64,000 nucleotides of DNA from NCBI RefSeq assembly GCF_000020645.1, contig NC_011060.1, forward strand, positions 990,501 to 1,054,500, read 5' to 3'. This DNA comes from Pelodictyon phaeoclathratiforme BU-1 (GTDB lineage: Bacteria; Bacteroidota; Chlorobiia; Chlorobiales; Chlorobiaceae). Under the pieces are notes generated by a model that had not been told where the DNA came from, ran no database searches, and saw only the letters and a list, made by a program, of their open reading frames with translations. How positions within the stretch are numbered: the stretch's first letter is position 1; each line of letters begins with the position of its first letter. A program made the translations under genes and the position numbers. This document shows positions 8,968 to 16,006 of this stretch, one piece after another.

Positions 8968-9435
8968 TCATAACCCTAAAAGATCCCAGCGGTCAAAGTA
9001 TTTGTTGTTCGGGTCAGCAAACTTTCTCATTGGCGTATCTTGATGTTGCTGTCCATTTCTACCTGGTGTATTAAGCCAGTGCGAGTGGTTTCCCTTTGCA
9101 TATTGCGCGACTTCCTTACGAGGTGCGATATAATACTCAGGAGCACATAGACCGTCAATGCTCACAAACACAAAAAATAGATTGCTTGCCATGTCATTTT
9201 CTATTTTTTGATTGAGTATCCAGTCCTTGCGATTACCTTGACTTGTTTTTACCTGAATTCCAACGCTTTTTGTTGCATCAGCATTGGAAGCTATAATATC
9301 AATGCCTCTTGTATTACGAAGAGTTATTGATGCAACATATCCCCTTCGGGATAATTCTGCAGCAACAAAATATTCTCCAGCCACGCCGCATAATCCAGCA
9401 GTTAGCCGAATAGGTTTAGATTTTATGCTTTTCAT
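8968..9435 (-). CDS. Small PD-(D/E)XK nuclease-like protein
   Basis: 155 residues. The pattern GEYFVAAEL (Glu near residue 21), GIDIIAS (Asp near 45) and IGIQVKTS (Gln/Lys near 60-62) is the E...D...QxK active-site arrangement of PD-(D/E)XK endonucleases and Holliday-junction-resolvase-like domains. The family includes small stand-alone proteins of unknown target. It sits in a run of minus-strand accessory genes and is followed by the 44-bp repeat. No partner methylase or helicase is adjacent, so a restriction role is not established. Confidence 0.75.
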   Translation of the reverse strand: MKSIKSKPIRLTAGLCGVAGEYFVAAELSRRGYVASITLRNTRGIDIIASNADATKSVGIQVKTSQGNRKDWILNQKIENDMASNLFFVFVSIDGLCAPEYYIAPRKEVAQYAKGNHSHWLNTPGRNGQQHQDTPMRKFADPNNKYFDRWDLLGL

Positions 9436-9480
9436 ATTGGCTTTAGATATTAAATAAAAGTATAAACTCTCAACAACAAC

Positions 9481-9624
9481 TCAATCGATAATGGAAGACG
9501 CCCTGCAGATAAATATATACATAATCATGTTTGCGATGCTTCCATAAACATAATATCTTGCAGTATCGTATTGACCCACGCAATTTTCAGCATCAAGCGC
9601 ATCGCTAAAACTCGCACTGCTCAT
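9481..9624 (-). CDS. Small unrecognised ORF coupled to the GYF_2 gene
   Basis: A 47-codon frame whose ATG overlaps the TAA of the upstream GYF_2 gene (TAATG), allowing translational coupling. The C-terminal half is hydrophobic with Tyr and Cys. No family recognised. It could be a real small protein or a remnant of a larger membrane protein. Confidence 0.3.
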   Translation of the reverse strand: MSSASFSDALDAENCVGQYDTARYYVYGSIANMIMYIFICRASSIID

Positions 9625-10205
9625 TATGTTCCAGCCAAAATCAATACAAAGCAAACAATCCATACGATAAAATACGCCTGATTGTGTTTGAGGGCTTTTG
9701 CTCGTTGATAGAGATATACCGGAACGAGCCATACCCAGCCATGAAACCTATTCGTGTTCGTCCCTGCCTTTTTGAGTTGCATCTCATCCCAGGTAGCCAG
9801 AGCTATGTTCAAAATAAGCGTGATATACCAAAACTCTCCTTTGGAAACGGCTCTTTCCACCAGATACGAATGGTACTGTGAGTCAGAATACACCGAGCCA
9901 GCAACAAAGTACTCCAACATATATCCAAGTATCGGGCCGAACGCAAGAACCCAAATAACCGTGTTTTTTACATACTCCCCGGTTAGGGGCGGAGGCATAC
10001 TCTCATCAAGGTGCGACCGCAATTCAGTATTTTCAATTTTCATCCAGTCTGCGAATCCCTTTTTCCAGACCACCGATCCTTGAGACAAGGTTCCGCTTTT
10101 AATGATGTTTATGATTTCGTCCTCAGAAACCCCACCTTTACGTTCTCCACCGCTCTCATAAAACCAAAGCTTATCGTTCGGGGAAGATTGTTCTGTTGCT
10201 GTCAT
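9624..10205 (-). CDS. GYF_2 (DUF4339) domain membrane protein
   Basis: 193 residues. The N-terminal GYF_2-like domain (LWFYESGGERKGGVSEDEI, then VVWKKGFADWMKIENTELR, residues about 13-65) is a peptide-binding module commonly attached to membrane segments. After a proline-rich linker come about three hydrophobic helices (near 80-105, 127-145, 175-192). Location is likely the inner membrane with the GYF domain in the cytoplasm. Function unknown. It lies between the two 44-bp spacer repeats together with the nuclease-like gene. Confidence 0.75.
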   Translation of the reverse strand: MTATEQSSPNDKLWFYESGGERKGGVSEDEIINIIKSGTLSQGSVVWKKGFADWMKIENTELRSHLDESMPPPLTGEYVKNTVIWVLAFGPILGYMLEYFVAGSVYSDSQYHSYLVERAVSKGEFWYITLILNIALATWDEMQLKKAGTNTNRFHGWVWLVPVYLYQRAKALKHNQAYFIVWIVCFVLILAGT

Positions 10206-10269
10206 AGCACACCTCTTCTTTATTTGATTATCTGATAGCGATTTGTATCTATTGTATTATGATTATTGT

Positions 10270-10313
10270 CGTTAACATTGTTTGTATTGATCTGCCTGAT
10301 TCTAAAAAAGCAG
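10270..10313. repeat. 44-bp spacer repeat, copy 2
   Basis: Partner of 8894-8937 (36/44 identical, ungapped, same orientation). It lies between the unrecognised gene ending at 10360 and the GYF_2 gene starting at 10205. The two copies bracket a two-gene block. Confidence 0.6.
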
Positions 10314-10359
10314 TGCTTGCTCCAGAGTGAAAAGAAGCAATTCCATCATCAAAAGTGCG

Positions 10360-11043
10360 TTATTTCCTTTCAGCAACAATCAATTTCGCGAGAGTCAAAT
10401 GGCCGCCATCCGGGTAACCCCATCGTTCAACAAGCTGATATTTCTTTACCAAATCCAGGTAATCACCACATTCACCATTGCTTCCCATACTGTCATAAAA
10501 CATAAAGGCAGGGAGTCCGCCCTTGTTTTGGAGAAGAACACGTTTCAGCTCCTTTGGATAATCACGATAATTGCCTCCGAACCCAATTCCGGAGCGGACA
10601 TGTACCAGACATTTCGGGGCAATATTTCTTCGGGAAAACGCCGAAATAAATGCGGCGATTGCTTCGCAGCAGGCAAACATGAACTCAAACGTCTCGGGCC
10701 CATGATCACCGAAAAAACCATCCATGCGTTTGAACCGACAGAGAACCACAAAGGGATCAGTCCATTCAAAATGAATTCGTGAAATGGTGTTGTCATGCCT
10801 TTGTGCCATATCTTTCCAAGTCATTTCGAACACTTTCTTGGGACTTAATTCCTCTACCGAATCAAGCTCATAGCCTTTGAATCCCTGCTCGTTAAGGGAC
10901 GTGTCAAACTGCCTGCGATCTACGGAATAGTCCGCATAAAAGAATCGCTGAAATCTTTTGCCCAAAAACTTAACCGGTACTCCGTGCAGTGATGAGCAAG
11001 GATAAAAGACGCATTCACTGAGAAACTTGTCGATTGTATTCAT
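10360..11043 (-). CDS. Unrecognised soluble protein under element copy 3
   Basis: 227 residues from the ATG at 11043 (MNTIDKFLSECVFYPC); a TTG at 11118 would add 25 residues. No family recognised. It contains aromatic-rich segments (FQRFFYADY, HFEWTDPFVVLCRF) and a C-terminal WGYPDGGHLTLAKL; no membrane helix or signal peptide is seen. Its upstream region carries the third copy of the GACA-N5-TGTC core found before the ADP-ribosylglycohydrolase and the HEAT-SLOG gene, so it may belong to the same regulon (inference). Confidence 0.65.
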   Translation of the reverse strand: MNTIDKFLSECVFYPCSSLHGVPVKFLGKRFQRFFYADYSVDRRQFDTSLNEQGFKGYELDSVEELSPKKVFEMTWKDMAQRHDNTISRIHFEWTDPFVVLCRFKRMDGFFGDHGPETFEFMFACCEAIAAFISAFSRRNIAPKCLVHVRSGIGFGGNYRDYPKELKRVLLQNKGGLPAFMFYDSMGSNGECGDYLDLVKKYQLVERWGYPDGGHLTLAKLIVAERK

Positions 11044-11133
11044 CTGTAGCTTTGTTACGCTGAACTTTGCTGAAACTGATCTCCCTGCGGAATGGAGCGA
11101 CGACCTGATGTTGTCCAACTGGCGCAGTCATTA

Positions 11134-11171
11134 CTTCATGATACACTCGATGGTCAGACAAAAGCTGTCAT
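11134..11171 (-). promoter_or_regulatory. Operator-like element, copy 3 (core only)
   Basis: On the minus strand it reads TATGACAGCTTTTGTCT, identical over 17 bases to copy 1, followed by a degenerate second palindrome (ATCATGAAG in place of ATCATAAG) at 27 instead of 28 bases from the first. It points toward the gene at 10360-11043, the same relative orientation as copies 1 and 2. Confidence 0.55.
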
Positions 11172-11172
11172 A

Positions 11173-11418
11173 GGGCTCCTTAATAATCAGTTATTTTCAG
11201 ATATCCGGTTTAAATCCACCCTTTTTTTCGGCTGAGGAAGCGCGATACATCCTGCAGGAGACGGCTCAGCACATCCTCCTTGGTGATTAACGACAAATCC
11301 GCAAGCAGTCCGAGGAAGTGACGCCAACAGCTACCGGTGGGTCATCGGGCTCAATTTTGTAGAGTTTGCATCTCTTTCTGCGAAGTGTTCCGTGCCGTTT
11401 TTTCAGTCTTTGATTATT
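11173..11418. other. Non-coding 5' flank of the group II intron
   Basis: No convincing gene in either strand between the unrecognised gene's upstream region and the intron. The flank immediately before the intron ends in a T-rich stretch. Confidence 0.5.
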
Positions 11419-13252
11419 GTGCGCTGTAGCCAAGCATTATAAGAGATGAGGGAAGTCCCCTCGCATTCGGCTTGCAGGAGCAGGGTGCAAACCACCGTAA
11501 GCGGCATTAGTCAAAAGCCCTTGTCGTGAGCGTTACGGAAAAGGCATCGTAAAGATGTCAGGTGTGAGCCAAGGAAGACGAGTACAAACAAACTGCCGTG
11601 AACGTGTCGAAAAGATTAAGATGACATCAAAACTGAAGGGAGTAGTTAATTCAGGAAAAGTTTGGCGGAAACCTGTTTACTGGCCAAGCGGTGTCCGGCA
11701 TAAAGGCAGCGTGATCCTGGTTCGGGCTCTTGTATTGAACTACAGGAACCTTCGTTGGCGATGCAAAGGGAAAGGCGCAAGTGTAAAAAGCGAGGCCGAT
11801 AATACCAATGCGCCATCAAGGGACGGAGCGACTCGTACGAGCAATGAAAGCCTTGTAATGAGGCTGGAGCAAAGGGGTCGCGTCATCTGGTCATACAGTC
11901 ATGTCAACTGTGCAAACAGAAGGAGCTTTTCGGTATGACAAAGCCATATGAAATTTCCAAAGAACTTGTCTTGAAAGCGTATCAACAAGTGAAATCTAAT
12001 GGAGGTGCAGCCGGTGTAGACCGAGAATCGTTACAGGCATTTGAAACAAAACTGAAAGACAACCTGTACAAGGTATGGAACAGGCTCAGTTCCGGCAGTT
12101 ATTTTCCGCCGCCGGTAAGGGGTGTGGGCATTCCGAAGAAATCTGGAGGAGTGCGTATGCTTGGTGTTCCAACCGTGGCGGACAGGGTAGCTCAAAGCGT
12201 TGTAAAAATGGTGCTTGAGCCCATATTGGAACCAGTTTTTCATGAAGATTCGTATGGTTATCGTCCGGGGCGTTCAGCTCATGACGCTATAGCTGTAGTG
12301 AGGAAGAGAAATTGGGAATATGATTGGGTTGTAGAATTCGACATCAAGGGGCTGTTTGATAACATCGATCATGAGTTGTTAATGCGCGCTCTTCGGAAAC
12401 ATTGCCAAACTCCTTGGGTTTTTCTTTACGTAGAGCGGTGGCTAAAGGCACCGATGGAGACCCCGGAAGGTGAGCTGATAGAACGGACAAAAGGAACGCC
12501 CCAAGGGGGAGTGGTGAGTCCACTGTTGGCGAACCTGTTTCTGCACTATGCGTTTGACCGGTGGGTGAGCGAAAATCTACCCGGTGTGCCGTTTTGTCGG
12601 TACTCCGATGATGGCGTTCTTCACTGTAAAAGCAAGATACAGGCAGAGCTGGTAAAGCGAAAGATTGGTGAGCGTTTTCGTGAGTGCGGATTAGAGTTAC
12701 ACCCTGATAAGACGCAAATAGTGTATTGCAGGGATAGCAATCGCAAGGACGAGCATCCAGTAAATCAGTTTACATTTCTTGGTTTTACCTTCTGTTCACG
12801 GGAAGCCAAGAAGAAAGATGGAACTTACTTTATTGGGTTTCTGCCGGGAGTAAGCCGGGATGCACTGCGACACATGCGGCAGACGATCAGAAGGTGGAAG
12901 CTACAGCTCAAAAACAGCTTGGAACTTGCGGATTTATCAGCACAGTTCAACCCGATACTGAGGGGATGGAAGAACTACTACACGCGATTTTACGGTTCAG
13001 CAATGGCTCCGGTTTGGCAACACATGAACTATTACTTGGCACACTGGATGATGAGAAAGTACAAGCAATTGAGTGGGCACAAAACCAGAGCAAGCAGAAA
13101 ACTGCGACTTCTGGCGGAAGAGAATCCAAACTTATTTGCGCATTGGAAAGCGGGGTATACCTCGATGGCTAGATGATGGGAGCCGGATGAGCGGGGACGT
13201 TCCTGTCCGGATCTGCGAGGGGCTGGAGGTGAAATTCCTCCGGTCTACTCAC
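11419..13252 (+). mobile_element. Group II intron with encoded reverse transcriptase
   Basis: The 5' end matches the group II consensus GTGCG at 11419, followed by about 515 bp of structured non-coding sequence before the reverse transcriptase gene. After the gene, a domain V-like hairpin with the AGC triad lies at about 13180-13215 (starting GAGCCGGATG), then a domain VI-like stem with a CTACTC branch-point segment, ending near an AC at 13251-13252. The 3' boundary is approximate. The insertion is upstream of the PIN-toxin pseudogene; neither exon belongs to a recognisable interrupted gene. Confidence 0.85.
11935..13176 (+). CDS. ltrA: Group II intron reverse transcriptase/maturase
   Basis: 413 residues. 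RT blocks are in order: GAAGVDRESLQAF (RT0/1), IPKKSGGVRMLGVPTVADRV (RT2), YGYRPGRSAHDAI, FDIKGLFDNIDHELL (RT3), GTPQGGVVSPLLANLFLHY (RT4), CRYSDDGVLH (RT5, YSDD where YADD is usual) and the maturase X domain with LRGWKNYYTRFYG. It ends NPNLFAHWKAGYTSMAR and lacks a C-terminal HNH endonuclease, so mobility would rely on nicked or single-stranded targets. The frame is intact, so the element may still be active. Confidence 0.95.
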   Translation: MTKPYEISKELVLKAYQQVKSNGGAAGVDRESLQAFETKLKDNLYKVWNRLSSGSYFPPPVRGVGIPKKSGGVRMLGVPTVADRVAQSVVKMVLEPILEPVFHEDSYGYRPGRSAHDAIAVVRKRNWEYDWVVEFDIKGLFDNIDHELLMRALRKHCQTPWVFLYVERWLKAPMETPEGELIERTKGTPQGGVVSPLLANLFLHYAFDRWVSENLPGVPFCRYSDDGVLHCKSKIQAELVKRKIGERFRECGLELHPDKTQIVYCRDSNRKDEHPVNQFTFLGFTFCSREAKKKDGTYFIGFLPGVSRDALRHMRQTIRRWKLQLKNSLELADLSAQFNPILRGWKNYYTRFYGSAMAPVWQHMNYYLAHWMMRKYKQLSGHKTRASRKLRLLAEENPNLFAHWKAGYTSMAR

Positions 13253-13336
13253 CATTATTTACCTTTGTTACGTAAGCAATTGTAGTCAAGAGGAAGCTCA
13301 TCAGGGTAGGCAAATCAGCAAAAAGCATCGCTTTAG

Positions 13337-13819
13337 ATGAAACCGACAGTATATGTGGAATCGTCAGTAATCAGTTATTTAACATCGCGACCAAATCGGG
13401 ATGTCATAATAGCAGGAAGACAGTCTGTTACGCTTGATTGGTGGTAAAATCAGCGACACAGATTTGATCTGCGGATTTCCGTTCTTGTGGAAGAGGAGAT
13501 CAGCAGAGGTGATTCATCAGCCGCACAGCAACGGCTTGATAAAGTTACTGAAATCCAGAGCTTTTTAATCTCAGATGAGGCAGTCAGGATAGCTGATTTG
13601 CTTTTGGCTGAAAAAGCAGTACCGAAAGGAAGCGAAGAAGACGCTTTGCACATAGGAATTGCCGTAGCACAAGGTGCGGATTTTCTTTTAACATGGAATT
13701 TCAAGCATATAAACAATGCTGAAAAAAAGGCGGCCATTACTCGGCTTATTGAATCTGCCGGGTATGCATGTCCGCAATTATGTTCACCTGAAGAGTTAGG
13801 AGGAATGCAGGATGATTAA
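13337..13819 (+). pseudogene. PIN-domain toxin with one in-frame stop codon
   Basis: Read from the ATG at 13337, the frame begins MKPTVYVESSVISYLTSRPN, a VapC/PIN-like N-terminus, runs to TAA at 13445-13447 after LDWW, and continues in the same frame (NQRHRFDLRISVLVEEEISRG, then ALHIGIAVAQGADFLLTWNF) to 13819. The second half carries the conserved acidic PIN residues and the D-x-L-x-T-W-N-F motif. One substitution would restore a 160-residue ribonuclease toxin. An internal GTG at 13487 could start a C-terminal piece, but it would lack the N-terminal aspartate. It overlaps the antitoxin by 8 bp. Confidence 0.85.
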
Positions 13820-14018
13820 TGATCCTATTGTTGAAGAGGTTCGTCGTTATCGAAAAGAGCATGCTGCACGGTATGGGAACGATCTCAATCGAATTGTCGA
13901 GGCATTGAAAAAAAGAGAGTGCGAGTCACATCGGATTCGATTAAATCCAGGGCCTAAAATGCTTATTAAAAAAGAGAGTGAGTGTTCCTGCGAAAGTGCA
14001 GCACCTCTTCCGCGATAA
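13812..14018 (+). CDS. Antitoxin of the PIN-domain pair
   Basis: 68 residues beginning MINDPIVEEVRRYRKEHAARYG, the typical opening of small antitoxins encoded after PIN-domain toxins in green sulfur and other bacteria. The start overlaps the toxin's end (ATGATTAA), implying translational coupling. The C-terminal 25 residues (from about KMLIKKES) look atypical and may be altered. The partner toxin carries a premature stop. Confidence 0.7.
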   Translation: MINDPIVEEVRRYRKEHAARYGNDLNRIVEALKKRECESHRIRLNPGPKMLIKKESECSCESAAPLPR

Positions 14019-14176
14019 CGTGTTGGCAAGATAGAGCAATTAATTAGGGGAAACAGAAATGCTGGAGCCCAGGGATCTGCGGTGAATGATCAATGAGGAA
14101 TTGCGACTTACCAAAAAATTGCATAACGAGCCACGACCCACGCCCGGCATTGATCGGACGTGCTGGATAGCCGTTT

Positions 14177-14201
14177 CGGCTCTTCGCGCATTTTAATGGA
14201 A
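14177..14201. repeat. ISL3 left inverted repeat
   Basis: 25-bp terminal repeat downstream of the transposase stop; 20 of 25 positions pair with the right end at 15495-15519. Confidence 0.8.
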
Positions 14202-14225
14202 AAGAAATTTCATTTTACGGCACCC

Positions 14226-15446
14226 TCAGATTTTCATATCCAGTTTCCCACAGTAAAAGAGGATCCTTGTTCGATAGCTTTCGAAGCCTCGAAACCCTCG
14301 AGCAGTTGCTTTTATTAACTGGATTTTGCTGTTTATTCCTTCCGATATAGCGTTGCTGACTTGATGTTTGAAGTAATTGAGAATGTTCCCTTTATGACGT
14401 TCCATCATATCTTTCACTTTTATCAGTGGCTTCAGTTTTGTCTTGTCGACTAACTCACACCAGTACGCGAAAAATATCTCGCCCCTCAGTCCTGATGAGC
14501 AGTTCCAGAAATCACGAAAGATATTCTTCAACACCCAAGCCACACCGGTCTTAAATTCGCATGCTATCAACTCGTTAAACCGTGTTTTTTGGCTCTTGGT
14601 CATCTTTTCGGGATTTCGAAGCCAGGTGTATTTCGAGCCAACCAACCTTGTATCCCCATCTTTCTTCAGTTCCTGTGATTCCTGATGCCGAACCTTGTTA
14701 ACTGCGTCATTAAGATATTTGCTGATGTGAAACCGGTCGTGAACAATATCAGCCGCAGGAAGGAGCTTATGTGTAGCTGTTGCAAAGGCTTGCCACATAT
14801 CCAGCGATACCGACTTAACTGCCTTTCGTTGTTGTTTTGAAAGGGTTCCTAACAGCTTTTTCGTTGCTGTCAGTGTCCGATCCTCAATGACATCAAGTAC
14901 TCGGCTTTTATCAAGATCATTGAGTATGGTGATGTATTTCTGGCCCGACCTGAAGCTTTTTTCGTCCATACCTACATGCACTACATCATCGGGCTCACGG
15001 CGTAGAAGTCCTCGCTCTACAGCACGTTTCATAATCTGATCCACAGCATGCCAATCAAGCTTGAGTATATTTGAGGCCGCTTGTACACTGGAACAGTGCT
15101 GGAGCAGAGCAACGGCAAAACCTTCAAACATGAGGGTAAAACGGGAATGGGGGGCCGCCCAAGGGACTGCTATGGTCTTCACACCACACGTTTCGCACTG
15201 ACAACGGGGAATGCGTGCTATGATGATGGTTTCAAACTGCATGGTATCAAGATGCCGCCAACGTTGTTCAGGGGCCTTGTCATAGGCTTTCCCGCGCACC
15301 CCACATTGAGGGCATATTACTTCATCGCCTACAAAACGGAGGTGAACTTCTATCTTCAGACCAGAAACGGAAAGGTTGACATCATCGACCTCCCAGATGG
15401 CAGGAAATCCCAGTAATTGCTGGTAATGCTCGGTTAGTTTTTGCAT
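14226..15446 (-). CDS. ISL3-family transposase
   Basis: 406 residues, full length for the family. The N-terminal zinc-finger (CPQCGVRG and CQCETCGVK, residues about 40-90), a helix-turn-helix region, and the DDE catalytic domain (VGMDEKSFRSGQKYITIL near 160, VSLDMWQAF near 220, Glu near 365) are all present. The frame is intact, so the element could be active. Start at 15446 (MQKLTEHYQQLLGFP). Confidence 0.93.
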   Translation of the reverse strand: MQKLTEHYQQLLGFPAIWEVDDVNLSVSGLKIEVHLRFVGDEVICPQCGVRGKAYDKAPEQRWRHLDTMQFETIIIARIPRCQCETCGVKTIAVPWAAPHSRFTLMFEGFAVALLQHCSSVQAASNILKLDWHAVDQIMKRAVERGLLRREPDDVVHVGMDEKSFRSGQKYITILNDLDKSRVLDVIEDRTLTATKKLLGTLSKQQRKAVKSVSLDMWQAFATATHKLLPAADIVHDRFHISKYLNDAVNKVRHQESQELKKDGDTRLVGSKYTWLRNPEKMTKSQKTRFNELIACEFKTGVAWVLKNIFRDFWNCSSGLRGEIFFAYWCELVDKTKLKPLIKVKDMMERHKGNILNYFKHQVSNAISEGINSKIQLIKATARGFRGFESYRTRILFYCGKLDMKI

Positions 15447-15494
15447 CTTGGTGGTTAGGATTGAAATACTGCAGTCTACAATTTTATCCCATCA

Positions 15495-15519
15495 TTCCAC
15501 TAAATTATGCGGAGAGCCG
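15495..15519. repeat. ISL3 right inverted repeat
   Basis: 25-bp terminal repeat upstream of the transposase, ending GGAGAGCCG; pairs with 14177-14201. Confidence 0.8.
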
Positions 15520-15601
15520 CCTGTTTAGCTATTCGGGCAGTTGCATCAGCCAATCCATCACACTGAATAAATCGATAACGTGTTGTTTATTTCAATGCCG
15601 T

Positions 15602-15885
15602 TCATTCCATATCCGTAGCAAACGGAGTTCGCGTTGCCCCGTTCCATATCCAGTTGTTCTTTTTCCTGTAGCCAGCGACTCCATTTTTATTACGTTCCAA
15701 AACCTCCCGGAATTCATCCTGTACCAAGATGCCTTGCAACATCTTTGAATCTTCAGGCCTGCCAAGTGTCATGACATGAGCAAGAAAATGCGCCGGATTG
15801 GCACGTTCTTCCTCTGGTGTTTTAACTCACACAAAACAGCGAGCCACATTTTTAAAATATCAGGAGTACCAGGTAAAGGGTTCAT
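15602..15885 (-). pseudogene. Frameshifted small gene sharing element copy 2
   Basis: From the ATG at 15885 the frame reads MNPLPGTPDILKMWLAVLCE, then a frameshift near 15815-15830 moves to a second frame (EERANPAHFLAHVMTLGRPE, then QDEFREVLERNKNGVAG) that ends at TGA 15602-15604. Together they would encode roughly 95 residues. The sequence is reminiscent of a small conserved protein found beside nucleotidyltransferase-type toxins (from memory, not verified). Its start codon coincides with the left edge of element copy 2, exactly as the WYL regulator's start does with copy 1. Confidence 0.6.
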
Positions 15886-15994
15886 GGCATCAGCTTTTCT
15901 GTATGAGTGAACGGTAAATATCACGAAAAAAATAAAGAAACTTTTTCCGGTATGACAGCCTTTGTCTAACCCTTGCGCTTATCATAAGAAGAAA
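15883..15994. promoter_or_regulatory. Repeated promoter/operator element, copy 2
   Basis: Near-identical to 6951-7060. GACA-N5-TGTC is at 15954-15966 and CTTATCATAAG at 15978-15988, again 24 bases apart. The palindrome ends 18 bp before the HEAT-SLOG start, in a position where a bound protein would block ribosome or polymerase access. Confidence 0.7.
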
Positions 15995-16006
15995 AGGATG
16001 GTAAAT

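Larger units (their letters stand above)
14177..15519 (-). mobile_element. ISL3-family insertion sequence
   Basis: The 1343-bp element is bounded by 25-bp imperfect inverted repeats (20/25): left starts CGGCTCTTCGCGC at 14177, right ends GGAGAGCCG at 15519. It carries one transposase gene. ISL3 elements usually make 8-bp target duplications; the flanks here (AGCCGTTT and CCTGTTTA) resemble each other only loosely, so the duplication is absent or decayed. Confidence 0.85.

Noticed and set aside
11555..11938. 127-codon open frame before the reverse transcriptase
   Set aside because: It lies in the structured 5' part of the group II intron and has no protein-like features; best read as ribozyme sequence.
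14100..14176. GC-rich segment with ATAACG, considered as an attC site
   Set aside because: No paired arms or correctly spaced second core site were found.
15461..15748. 95-codon plus-strand open frame beside the ISL3 element
   Set aside because: It spans the IS right end and runs antisense to the frameshifted pseudogene at 15602-15885.
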